Part shown: piece by piece, positions 14,899 to 22,514 of the stretch
Layout of the letters: every line of letters starts with the position of its first letter
Numbering within the stretch: position 1 is the first letter of the stretch
DNA from: an uncultured Eubacteriales bacterium
GTDB taxonomy: Bacteria > Bacillota > Clostridia > Christensenellales > Pumilibacteraceae
DNA: 43,972 nucleotides
Reading direction: 5' to 3'
Assembly: GCA_900543755.1 (NCBI GenBank)
Contig: UQSP01000010.1
Span: forward strand, 1-43,972
Program-made: the position numbers and the translations under genes
Notes under the pieces: model-generated
Seen by the model: the letters and a program-made list of their open reading frames with translations, nothing else
Told to the model about the DNA's origin: nothing
Databases searched by the model: none

Positions 14899-14927
14899 AT
14901 TATATCTTATTCCGAAAAGCTTGTCAA
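14899..14927 (-). promoter_or_regulatory. Consensus sigma-A promoter of dnaN
   Basis: TTGACA (14927-14922), 17 bases, TATAAT (14904-14899) on the minus strand, 68 bases before the start codon. Own strong promoter, consistent with dnaN standing alone. Confidence 0.9.
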
Positions 14928-14984
14928 CTTTTTTATAATCGGCATTTGTGCATTTTCGCAATTTTTTAAAAGGCGTAAGCGATT

Positions 14985-15060
14985 ATGCGGCAAAACCTGC
15001 GGATTTGTCAGCGAAGTAACTTTAAGTTACTTACGTAAGCGGACAGAAATTCGCCTGAAA
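14985..15060. repeat. Nested imperfect palindrome
   Basis: Core AAGTAACTT-T-AAGTTACTT (15014-15032), perfect 9-base arms. Outside it, GCGGATTTGTC on the left faces GACAGAAATTCGC on the right with small mismatches, extending the fold to about 70 bases. It lies between the dnaN promoter and the end of the 15106 gene. It may be a terminator for that gene or a small palindromic repeat. Confidence 0.5.
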
Positions 15061-15105
15061 TCCGTTTTTCAGCCTTTTTTAACGAATGAATGCTTTATAT
15101 CAGAC

Positions 15106-15807
15106 TTATTTTACTTCTGACGCGGGCTGAATAAATTCCGCATTCCCGACTTTTATGCCCGCTTTTAGGGCGGCGCGGTACAGCTTGGGCGGAACGGTAA
15201 CTTTGCCGTGCAAAGCGTTGACGTCGAAATAACGCATACGAACCCCTCCCGCTTCCGCATAGTCGATTACCGAATTTCTTACGGACAGCATTGCCTTTGC
15301 GTCGACGCCGTTCGTATTATAAACCCCGATAAAACGTCTGTCTTTCCCCTTATCTTCCGCGCTAAGGAACGAAGCGGACCTGAACCAGTCCCATGGGTGA
15401 GCCGTTCCGTAAAGGCCGTCGCGTCTTTTGACGTCGCGGCGGTCGTACTCGAGAGTCGTTCCGCCCGAGGAAAGAATAATCCACTTGCGGCTTATGACCT
15501 GCAAAACGAATTCCGCACCTTCTTTGGAGCGGTAATAATAAGTGGTATAATTAAGCGGACCGCGATAACGCATTATAAGATAAACGGCTACGATTGCAAC
15601 GGCTCCGACCAGAACAAGGATAAGCCCCACGGCGCGCACGTTTAAATTCGCGGTGACAAGCTGCATGATAAGGCCTATAAGCATGATGCAGGCAAATCCC
15701 AGAATCCATGCCGCCTGCCATTTTTTTACAAGATATACGTCAGTCCTTACCGCGCCGATATTGTCCGTGGCGCGTTTTAATTCCTTTTGCCAAGTATTGT
15801 CCGCCAT
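15106..15807 (-). CDS. Unknown two-helix membrane protein
   Basis: 233 aa. About 28 N-terminal residues, then two hydrophobic helices at roughly 31-50 and 58-78, then a soluble domain of about 150 residues with strands (YYYRSKEGAEFVLQVISRKWIILSS) and several Trp/Arg residues. The layout resembles small PH-like or bactofilin-like membrane-anchored proteins, but I do not recognise a family. Start supported by GGAGG eight bases upstream. Monocistronic between dnaN and the glutamate synthase operon. Function unknown. Confidence 0.75.
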   Translation of the reverse strand: MADNTWQKELKRATDNIGAVRTDVYLVKKWQAAWILGFACIMLIGLIMQLVTANLNVRAVGLILVLVGAVAIVAVYLIMRYRGPLNYTTYYYRSKEGAEFVLQVISRKWIILSSGGTTLEYDRRDVKRRDGLYGTAHPWDWFRSASFLSAEDKGKDRRFIGVYNTNGVDAKAMLSVRNSVIDYAEAGGVRMRYFDVNALHGKVTVPPKLYRAALKAGIKVGNAEFIQPASEVK

Positions 15808-16136
15808 AAAGCAATCCTCCGTTTGTCCGATATTTTATCATCAAAAACTCCGAATGTAAAGAAAATCGCCGCGTAGAATTTATTAAAAAAAATCGATTTA
15901 ACGCGATTTTCAAAGTAATAAAGCCATAAAAAAAGCAAATTACACACTGCAAAAAAAGTCAAGCGAAAAAAACGTTTGCGCCAAGGGTACTATAAATCCG
16001 CCGTAAAAAACGGGCGAACGAGGAAAAGCGCACGCAAAAACCTTTTTTCGCGCACAAAAACAGAATAACCGAAAAAAACGCGATTTCAGCCGAAAAAAAA
16101 CATATTGATTGGTGAAAAAAAAATTTTAAAATTCAT
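15808..16136. other. A-tract-rich gene-free region
   Basis: No gene seen. Many runs of five to eight As (for example around 15890, 15950, 16060-16090 and 16115-16130), ending directly above the -35 of the glutamate synthase promoter. Such A-tracts can act as UP elements or curved DNA; no known riboswitch is recognisable. Confidence 0.5.
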
Positions 16137-16166
16137 TTGACAAAAGCGGCAAAGGTGTGTTAGTAT
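16137..16166 (+). promoter_or_regulatory. Likely promoter of the glutamate synthase operon
   Basis: TTGACA (16137-16142), 18 bases, TAGTAT (16161-16166). Transcription would start near 16173, just a few bases before the terminator-like hairpin at 16179. Confidence 0.6.
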
Positions 16167-16178
16167 TTTATCGATGAC

Positions 16179-16213
16179 AAAGGTGTCGCATTTTTTTGCG
16201 ACGCCTTTTTTTT
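16179..16213 (+). terminator. Terminator-like hairpin in the glutamate synthase leader
   Basis: AAAGGTGTCGCA (16179-16190) pairs with TGCGACGCCTTT (16197-16208), twelve pairs with one G-T wobble, a loop of six Ts and then a T-run to 16213. It ends 31 bases before the first start codon and right after the putative promoter, so either it attenuates the operon or the true promoter lies inside or beyond it. No upstream gene on this strand needs a terminator here. Confidence 0.75.
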
Positions 16214-16244
16214 GTATTTTAATCCGAAAAGGAAGCGTTTCACC

Positions 16245-17345
16245 ATGAAAGACATCCCTGAAAAATACTTAGAAGGCAAAGTCAGAATACCGTCGGGCTG
16301 CGCCATAAGCGGCTTTTTCTCCAAAAAAGGCAACCGCGTGTCGGGCGACAGAATAGTTCAGTCCATAGCCTGCATGCACGACCGCTCCAACGGACTGGGC
16401 GGCGGCTTTGCGGGGTACGGCATTTATCCCGAGTACAAGGACCAGTACGCCCTGCACGTTTTTTACAACGACATGAGAGCGCGCGAAAAAACCGAGCAGT
16501 TTCTTAACGAGCATTTCGACATAGTCAACCTTTCGCGTATTCCCACGCGCAAGCACAAAAATATCGTGAACGAGCCGCTTATCTGGCGGTATTTCGTTTC
16601 GCCGCTGCCCACGAAGCTTGCCTCCTCCCAGCTGGAGGAACAGGAGTTTGTGGTCAAATGCGTCATAAACATAAATATCGGCATAGAAGGCGCTTATGTA
16701 TTTTCCAGCGGCAAAAACATGGGAGTATTCAAGGCGGTGGGTTACCCCGAGGACGTGGGAGAATTTTATCGGCTGGACGAATACAAAGGCCACGCATGGA
16801 CTGCGCACGGAAGATATCCCACCAACACTCCCGGCTGGTGGGGCGGCGCGCACCCCTTTTCCCTGCTTGACTACACGATAGTGCATAACGGCGAGATATC
16901 AAGTTACGACGCGAACCGCAGATATATCGAAAGCTACGGCTATAAATGCACGCTTTTGACCGATACGGAAGTAATAACTTACATAATAGATTTTCTTAAC
17001 CGAAAAAAGGGGCTGTCGCTTGAAGACACCGCTCGCGTAATCGCGCCGCCCTTCTGGCAGCAGATAGAACAGCTTGCCCCGCCCGAGCGCGAAAGACTTA
17101 CCGCGCTGAGAAAAGCGTTTTCCTCACTTCTCATAACGGGACCGTTCAGTATAATTCTCGGATTCAAAGACGGAATAATGGCGCTTAACGACAGGCTGAA
17201 GCTGAGAAGCATGGTGGCGGCGGAAAAAGACGACGTGCTTTTCGTGGCAAGCGAAGAGTGCGCGATTAAAGCAATCTGCAATAAGCCCGACCGCATCTGG
17301 AGCCCCGGCGGCGGCGAACCGATATTTGCGACTTTGGAGAAATAA
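16245..17345 (+). CDS. Glutamate synthase, class-II glutamine amidotransferase subunit
   Basis: 366 aa. Hydrolyses glutamine and passes ammonia to the synthase core. The Ntn nucleophile is probably Cys19 in PSGCAISGFF, implying removal of an 18-residue propeptide; bacterial GltB also matures by propeptide cleavage to an N-terminal Cys. Other class-II motifs: GRYPTNTPGWWGGAHPF, VHNGEISSY (oxyanion Asn and Gly) and TDTEVITYIID. ATG 16245 is chosen because the longer frame would begin at TTG in a T-run; the ribosome site AAGGA is 11 bases upstream, somewhat far. First of five genes that together replace the single large GltB chain, three bases before the next gene. Confidence 0.88.
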   Translation: MKDIPEKYLEGKVRIPSGCAISGFFSKKGNRVSGDRIVQSIACMHDRSNGLGGGFAGYGIYPEYKDQYALHVFYNDMRAREKTEQFLNEHFDIVNLSRIPTRKHKNIVNEPLIWRYFVSPLPTKLASSQLEEQEFVVKCVININIGIEGAYVFSSGKNMGVFKAVGYPEDVGEFYRLDEYKGHAWTAHGRYPTNTPGWWGGAHPFSLLDYTIVHNGEISSYDANRRYIESYGYKCTLLTDTEVITYIIDFLNRKKGLSLEDTARVIAPPFWQQIEQLAPPERERLTALRKAFSSLLITGPFSIILGFKDGIMALNDRLKLRSMVAAEKDDVLFVASEECAIKAICNKPDRIWSPGGGEPIFATLEK

Positions 17346-17348
17346 AAT

Positions 17349-18854
17349 ATGGCAATCGAATATTTACAGCCCGACTATGAAGTAGTCAGGAATTACGACA
17401 GATGCATAACCTGCAGAGTATGCGAACGACAGTGCGCCAACGAAGTGCATTTCTTTGACGAGCGGCGCGGCAAAATGCTTGCGGACGAAACAAAATGCGT
17501 GAACTGTCACAGATGCGTCACGCTTTGCCCCACGCGCGCTTTGAAAATAGTGAAAACCGACCATTGCTTTAAGCCCGGCGCAAACTACACCGAAAGCGTA
17601 ATAAAGGACATATACGCTCAGGCGGAAACGGGCGGAGTGCTTCTCTCCTCCATGGGCACTCCAAAAGCGTATCCCGTCTATTGGGATAAAATGCTTATAA
17701 ACGCCTCCCAGGTGACGAACCCGTCCATAGACCCCTTGCGCGAGCCCATGGAAACGCGCACCTACCTGGGGAAAAAGAGCGAGGACGTTTCCTACGACAA
17801 GACGGGAAAACCCGTAATACGCCAATACCCCGGGCTTAAACTGGAAACGCCCATAATGTTTTCCGCGATTAGTTACGGCTCCATTTCCAAAAACGCGCAC
17901 GAGTGTCTTGCCCGCGCCGCCGAGGAACTGGGCATTTACTACAACACGGGCGAAGGCGGCCTTAACGAGGACTTTTACAAATACGGCAAAAACACCATAG
18001 TGCAGGTGGCGTCGGGAAGATTCGGCGTGCACGAGCGCTATCTCAACGCGGGTGCGGCGATAGAAATCAAAATCGGTCAGGGCGCAAAGCCGGGCATCGG
18101 CGGACATCTCCCGGGCGCGAAAATTGGCGCGGACGTAGCTAAAACGCGAATGATTCCGGAAGGCTCCGACGCCATATCCCCCGCGCCGCATCACGACATC
18201 TACAGCATAGAGGACCTTCGCCAGCTTGTATTTTCGCTTAAAGAGGCGACGGACTACAAAAAACCGGTAATCGTAAAAATAGCGGCGGTACACAACATTG
18301 CCGCCATTGCAAGCGGTATCGCAAGAAGCGGCGCCGACATCATCGCCATCGACGGATTCAGGGGCGGCACGGGTGCTGCTCCTACCCGCATAAGGGATAA
18401 CGTGGGAATACCCATAGAACTTGCGCTTGCGTCCGTGGACGAAAGACTGCGCGCAGAAGGCATAAGAAGCAACGTGTCCGTCGTCGTAGGCGGCTCGGTC
18501 CGCTCAAGCGCGGACGTGGTAAAAGCCGTAGCTTTGGGTGCGGACGCGGTGTATATAGCTACTCCTGCCCTGTTGGCGCTAGGGTGCCACCTTTGCCGCT
18601 CCTGCCATACGGGAAAATGCAACTGGGGCATTGCCACGCAGAATCCCGACCTTTACAAAAGGCTTAATCCCGACACGGGATACAAGCGGCTTGTCAACCT
18701 TGTGACGGCATGGACGCACGAAATCAAGGAAATGATGGGCGGTATGGGCATCAACTCCATCGAAGCGTTGAGAGGAAACAGGCTTATGCTGCGCGGCATA
18801 GGGCTTACGCAGAAGGAGCTGGACATTCTGGGCATCAAACACGCGGGCGAATAA
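17349..18854 (+). CDS. gltB: Glutamate synthase FMN/Fe-S core subunit with ferredoxin domain
   Basis: 501 aa. N-terminal two-cluster ferredoxin domain (CITCRVCERQC at 19-29; KCVNCHRCVTLCP at about 49-61), then the FMN-binding TIM barrel of glutamate synthase from about residue 90: PIMFSAISYGSISKNAH, NTGEGG, QGAKPGIGGHLPG, and IDGFRGGTGAAPT. The 3Fe-4S ligands are CHLCRSCHTGKC at about 412-424. It reduces 2-iminoglutarate formed from 2-oxoglutarate and ammonia to glutamate. Archaeal-type GltS proteins have this ferredoxin-barrel fusion. Ribosome site GGAG nine bases upstream; neighbours supply the amidotransferase, electron carriers and GXGXG domain. Confidence 0.94.
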   Translation: MAIEYLQPDYEVVRNYDRCITCRVCERQCANEVHFFDERRGKMLADETKCVNCHRCVTLCPTRALKIVKTDHCFKPGANYTESVIKDIYAQAETGGVLLSSMGTPKAYPVYWDKMLINASQVTNPSIDPLREPMETRTYLGKKSEDVSYDKTGKPVIRQYPGLKLETPIMFSAISYGSISKNAHECLARAAEELGIYYNTGEGGLNEDFYKYGKNTIVQVASGRFGVHERYLNAGAAIEIKIGQGAKPGIGGHLPGAKIGADVAKTRMIPEGSDAISPAPHHDIYSIEDLRQLVFSLKEATDYKKPVIVKIAAVHNIAAIASGIARSGADIIAIDGFRGGTGAAPTRIRDNVGIPIELALASVDERLRAEGIRSNVSVVVGGSVRSSADVVKAVALGADAVYIATPALLALGCHLCRSCHTGKCNWGIATQNPDLYKRLNPDTGYKRLVNLVTAWTHEIKEMMGGMGINSIEALRGNRLMLRGIGLTQKELDILGIKHAGE

Positions 18855-18869
18855 AAAGAGGTTACGAAG

Positions 18870-19301
18870 ATGAAAAAAGTACACGTTAACGAAGACAAAT
18901 GTTTAGGGTGCAGGCTTTGCGAGTATTGGTGCGCATTTGCTCACAGCGGCGAAAAATATATGCCCGACGCCTTTAACCTTACAAAACCGCCCGTTCCGCG
19001 CATAGTCGTGGAGGAAAAAAGCAAAGTTACTTTTGCCGTTGCCTGCCGCCACTGCGACGACGCGATATGCGTAAAAAGCTGTATAGCGGGCGCACTTAGC
19101 AAGCAAGCGGACGGCACGGTGATTGTAGACGAAAAAAAGTGCGTGGGCTGTCACACCTGCGTGCTTGTGTGTCCCTTCGGTGCGATAAGATTGGACGAGG
19201 GAAAAGCCGTCAAAAAGTGCGACCTTTGTCTTAAAACGGGCGGCGTACCCACTTGCGTACAGCACTGTCCCAACCGCGCCATAGTTTACGAGGAGCGTTA
19301 A
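18870..19301 (+). CDS. Polyferredoxin with four [4Fe-4S] motifs
   Basis: 143 aa, 16 conserved Cys in four groups: CLGCRLCEYWC (11-21), CRHCDDAICVKSC (about 66-78), CVGCHTCVLVC (about 91-101) and CDLCLKTGGVPTCVQHC (about 113-129). The layout matches the HycB/CooF/DmsB-like family of electron-transfer subunits. In the glutamate synthase operon it probably carries electrons from the FAD reductase (next gene, 3-base gap) or from free ferredoxin to the synthase core. No signal peptide, so cytoplasmic. Confidence 0.9.
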   Translation: MKKVHVNEDKCLGCRLCEYWCAFAHSGEKYMPDAFNLTKPPVPRIVVEEKSKVTFAVACRHCDDAICVKSCIAGALSKQADGTVIVDEKKCVGCHTCVLVCPFGAIRLDEGKAVKKCDLCLKTGGVPTCVQHCPNRAIVYEER

Positions 19302-19304
19302 AAA

Positions 19305-20531
19305 ATGAGCAAATATGTCATTATAGGTAACTCCACCGCGGGCATTGCGGCGGCGGAGGCGATAAGAAAGAAAGACAAAAAAGGTTCTTTGACGATAATC
19401 TCGGAAGAAAAAGGTCCGGCTTACGGCCGTCCGCTGATATCGTACTATCTGCAGGGCGTAACCAACGACGAAACTCTTCCCTACCGCCCCGATGATTTTT
19501 ACAAAAAACTGAATATAGATCTAAAAGACGGCGTAAAAGCGGAAAAAATCGACGCGGAAAGCAAAAAAGTATATCTTTCCGACGGAAAAACCGTATCTTA
19601 CGATAAACTTCTGGTGGCAACGGGTTCAGTCCCGTTCGTGCCGCCCACACCCGGACTTGATTCCGTACGCGAAAAATTTACCTTTTACACGATAGAGGAC
19701 GCACGAAAACTGAAAGCCGCGCTTAATCCCGATACCCGACTGCTGATTATAGGCGCGGGATTAATCGGACTTAAGTGCATGGAAGGCGCCTACGACATCA
19801 CGCGGAACATAACTGTCATCGACCTTGCCGACCGAGTGCTTTCCTCCGTTCTCGACGAAGAATGCGCCGACCCGGTACAAAGAAAAATCGAAGAAAAGGG
19901 CGTAAAGCTTGTGCTTAAAGACAAAGTCAAGGAGTTTTACGAAAATTACTGCGTAACGGACGGAGGACTGAAAATCGAATTCGACGCTGTGGTAACCGCC
20001 GTAGGCGTAAAACCCAACGTGGCTTTAATCGCGGACGCGGGCGGCAAGATAAACCGCGGTATAGTAACCGACTTAAAACAGCGCACTTCCCTACCCGACG
20101 TATACGCCGCGGGCGACTGCACGGTAAGCTTTGACGCAAGCAGCGGTACCGAAAAGGTAATGGCGGTACTTCCGAACGCATATTTCCAGGGCGAAGTCGC
20201 GGGCTATAATATGGCGGGCGAGGACAGAGAAATATGCAATCTTCTGCCGCTTAACTCCATAGGATTTTTCGGTTTGCACGTTTTGTCCGCAGGAAGCACG
20301 CAAGGCGAAATGACTGAAGTAAAGGGTGAAAACTTCATGAAACGCTTTTTCGTCAAAGACAACCTTTTAACAGGCTTTATGCTTATAGGAAATTACGACC
20401 GCGCGGGAATTTTACTGTCGCTGATAAGGGAGCGCGTGCCGCTTGACACCGTCGACTTTAAGGCAATGACCGCTTTACCCGAGCTGGTTTTCTTCCCGCA
20501 ATCGGTTCGACAAGAAAAACTCGACCGATAA
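19305..20531 (+). CDS. FAD-dependent pyridine nucleotide oxidoreductase
   Basis: 408 aa. N-terminal FAD-binding Rossmann motif in variant form (IIGNSTAGIAAAEAI), GRPLISYYL, a second nucleotide motif for NAD(P)H (LIIGAGLIGLKCMEG, about residues 146-160), TAVGVKPN, and the C-terminal flavin motif DVYAAGDCTVS. No redox-active Cys pair, so the family is rubredoxin/ferredoxin or nitrite-reductase-like reductases rather than thioredoxin reductase. Fourth gene of the glutamate synthase operon, taking the role of the GltD small subunit: NAD(P)H to ferredoxin to synthase. Ribosome site GGAG nine bases upstream in the tail of the ferredoxin gene. Confidence 0.9.
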   Translation: MSKYVIIGNSTAGIAAAEAIRKKDKKGSLTIISEEKGPAYGRPLISYYLQGVTNDETLPYRPDDFYKKLNIDLKDGVKAEKIDAESKKVYLSDGKTVSYDKLLVATGSVPFVPPTPGLDSVREKFTFYTIEDARKLKAALNPDTRLLIIGAGLIGLKCMEGAYDITRNITVIDLADRVLSSVLDEECADPVQRKIEEKGVKLVLKDKVKEFYENYCVTDGGLKIEFDAVVTAVGVKPNVALIADAGGKINRGIVTDLKQRTSLPDVYAAGDCTVSFDASSGTEKVMAVLPNAYFQGEVAGYNMAGEDREICNLLPLNSIGFFGLHVLSAGSTQGEMTEVKGENFMKRFFVKDNLLTGFMLIGNYDRAGILLSLIRERVPLDTVDFKAMTALPELVFFPQSVRQEKLDR

Positions 20532-20568
20532 ATCTGACCGATAAATTGATTATTAAAGGAGCACGAAA

Positions 20569-21291
20569 ATGGAAATCAACGCCGAAAATATGCTGTTCGA
20601 CCGGCTTAACGCCCTAGTCAAAGCAAGCAGCGACAAAAAAATAATCATAAGAAACGTACTCGGGCAGCGCTATATCGCAAGCGGAGCGGAAAACAAGGAA
20701 ATATTGATTTACGGAGTAGCTGGCAACGCTTTGGGCGCGTACCTCAGCAACACCTTGGTCAAGGTTTACGGAAACGCACAGGACGCCGCGGGCGACACCA
20801 TGAATTCAGGTTCTATTACCGTATTCGGGCACGCGGGCGACACCATAGGCTACGCCATGCGCGGCGGCACTATTATGGTGGAGGGCGACGCGGGGTTCCG
20901 TGTGGGCATCCACATGAAGGAATACGGCAGTCACGTCCCGAAAATCATAATCGGCGGCAAAGCGGGCGACTTTCTGGGCGAATATCAGGCGGGCGGCATT
21001 ATTCTTGTGCTTGGAATCGGATACGAAAACGTTTGCCCGGTAGGCGCGTTTTGCGCGACCGGTCAGTACGGCGGTAAAATTTACATCCGCACGCGCAGTA
21101 TGCCGCGCGACCTTCCTCCTCAGGTGGACGTAAAGACCAACGCCGACAAAAGCGAAATTTTGCCGCTGATAAAAGAATACTGTTCCTGCTTCGGCGCGGA
21201 TTTCAACAGCCTTTCCAAAGACGAATACATGCTGCTTACCCCCTCTACTTCCAACATTTACAAAAGGCTTTACTGTAACCGCAGTATGTAA
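20569..21291 (+). CDS. Glutamate synthase GXGXG (alpha) domain protein
   Basis: 240 aa. Tandem glycine-rich turns of a right-handed beta-helix: GVAGNALGAYL, AQDAAGDTMNSGSITVFGHAG, MRGGTIMVEGDAGFRVG, GGKAGDFLGEYQAGG. This corresponds to the C-terminal structural domain of GltB (also found in FwdC/FmdC), here a separate protein. Last gene of the operon, after a 37-base gap with its own GGAG ribosome site. A terminator follows at 21305. It probably holds the amidotransferase and synthase subunits together. Confidence 0.92.
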   Translation: MEINAENMLFDRLNALVKASSDKKIIIRNVLGQRYIASGAENKEILIYGVAGNALGAYLSNTLVKVYGNAQDAAGDTMNSGSITVFGHAGDTIGYAMRGGTIMVEGDAGFRVGIHMKEYGSHVPKIIIGGKAGDFLGEYQAGGIILVLGIGYENVCPVGAFCATGQYGGKIYIRTRSMPRDLPPQVDVKTNADKSEILPLIKEYCSCFGADFNSLSKDEYMLLTPSTSNIYKRLYCNRSM

Positions 21292-21304
21292 AGTCTTTTT
21301 ACGC

Positions 21305-21342
21305 AAAAAGGACGAAGGATTTTTACTCCTCCGCCCTTTTTT
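21305..21342 (+). terminator. Terminator of the glutamate synthase operon
   Basis: AAAAAGGACGAAGGA pairs, with two internal mismatches, with TCCTCCGCCCTTTTT, followed by further Ts. Starts 14 bases after the stop codon. Confidence 0.8.
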
Positions 21343-21649
21343 ATTAATAAATACTTTTAAATTCTTTACTCAACCTTAAGATGCTTTTGGTTAAAGCCCC
21401 TGAAACAACTTTCCGAATCGATTTATCTCAGCTGCAGAACAAAACCGAAATTTTTTTGATTTTACGCATAAAGAGGATAAATCCGCAAAAGCACTGTCAA
21501 AACAACAGGGTTGACGGAAAGATTTTACGCGCAGCTTTATAAATCAAGGTTTTTTAATTCAAGTCGCTTAATCACAGGTTTTTTACTGAAAACTTAAAAC
21601 AAACGAAAAGCAATTTTTCACGGACAAAAAATTTATTTTGTCGCGAGAA
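21343..21649. other. Convergent intergenic region, nothing assigned
   Basis: AT-rich, no credible coding frame. Near the right edge, GACAAAA and TTTTGTC (21624-21643) form a short hairpin that may end the phosphodiesterase transcript arriving from the right. Confidence 0.4.
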
Positions 21650-22402
21650 TTACTTGTGCAGTCCCCTCTCCTTAAGCACTTTAAGCGCGGGAAAAGGATT
21701 GTTGCAGGTCATAAGGCTTGCGCCCGCGGCGATATGGCGAATGACTTCTTCCTCGGTATCGGGGCACCACGTCCAATAATCGATGCCCATTTTACGGAAT
21801 TCGGCGGCGGAAAGCGACCGGTCTATCCACCAACTGCCCATGCCGACGGCAGACAAATGCTTGTAAGTGTCGTTGGAAGCGTTGTGCATTTTGTCGAGAG
21901 GAAAGCCCTGCGTGGGAAAGCCCAGCACCTGATGGACGTACTGCGTGATGTTGGCGTCGAAAGAAGTTATGACAAACCTGTCCTTAAATCCGTATTCAAG
22001 CAGCAGAGCCACTGCTTTATCGGCGCACTCGAAAGTATAATCCTTAAGCTCTACGTTAAGCGAAATGCGCGAAGGCGCGACAAGCTCAAGAAATTCCTCG
22101 AAAGAAGGTATTTTTTCGCCTTTAAACTTTTTATCGAACTTTGCGCCCGCGTCGAAAGACTTTATCTGGTCGAAAGTATAATCGCGCACCTTGCCCTCTC
22201 CGTCGGTAGTGCGGTCAAGCGTGGTGTCGTGAATGACGACAAGTCTGCCGTCGCGCGTGACGTTAAGGTCCATCTCGATGTTGTCAACGTCCGCTTCAAG
22301 CGCGGCGCGAAATGAAACCATTGTGTTTTCGGGATACAACGCGCAAATTCCGCGATGTCCCGCTACCAGAATGTTTTCCGTGGATTGGCCCAGATTTACC
22401 AT
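21650..22402 (-). CDS. Glycerophosphodiester phosphodiesterase (GDPD)
   Basis: 250 aa TIM-barrel enzyme that splits glycerophosphodiesters into glycerol-3-phosphate and an alcohol. Motifs: AGHRGICALYPENTM (catalytic His, Glu), DNIEMDLNVTRDG (metal-binding Glu/Asp), VVIHDTTLDRTTDGEG (second catalytic His) and NVELKDY. No signal peptide, so a cytoplasmic UgpQ-like form is likely. AAGGAG lies seven bases before the start. It lies about 110 bases after the kinase gene on the same strand, perhaps in a common transcript. Confidence 0.93.
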   Translation of the reverse strand: MVNLGQSTENILVAGHRGICALYPENTMVSFRAALEADVDNIEMDLNVTRDGRLVVIHDTTLDRTTDGEGKVRDYTFDQIKSFDAGAKFDKKFKGEKIPSFEEFLELVAPSRISLNVELKDYTFECADKAVALLLEYGFKDRFVITSFDANITQYVHQVLGFPTQGFPLDKMHNASNDTYKHLSAVGMGSWWIDRSLSAAEFRKMGIDYWTWCPDTEEEVIRHIAAGASLMTCNNPFPALKVLKERGLHK

Positions 22403-22514
22403 AACATTACTCCTTAAGTTAAAAAGTCTTTTATATTATAGCACCGAAAAGAGCAAATCGCAACGGTAAAATGACAGAAAAAACCGACGAAAATATCAAA
22501 AAGTCACGCACGCA

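Noticed and set aside
17364..18293. 309-codon minus-strand ORF
   Set aside because: Antisense to the glutamate synthase core gene and without any protein-family signal.
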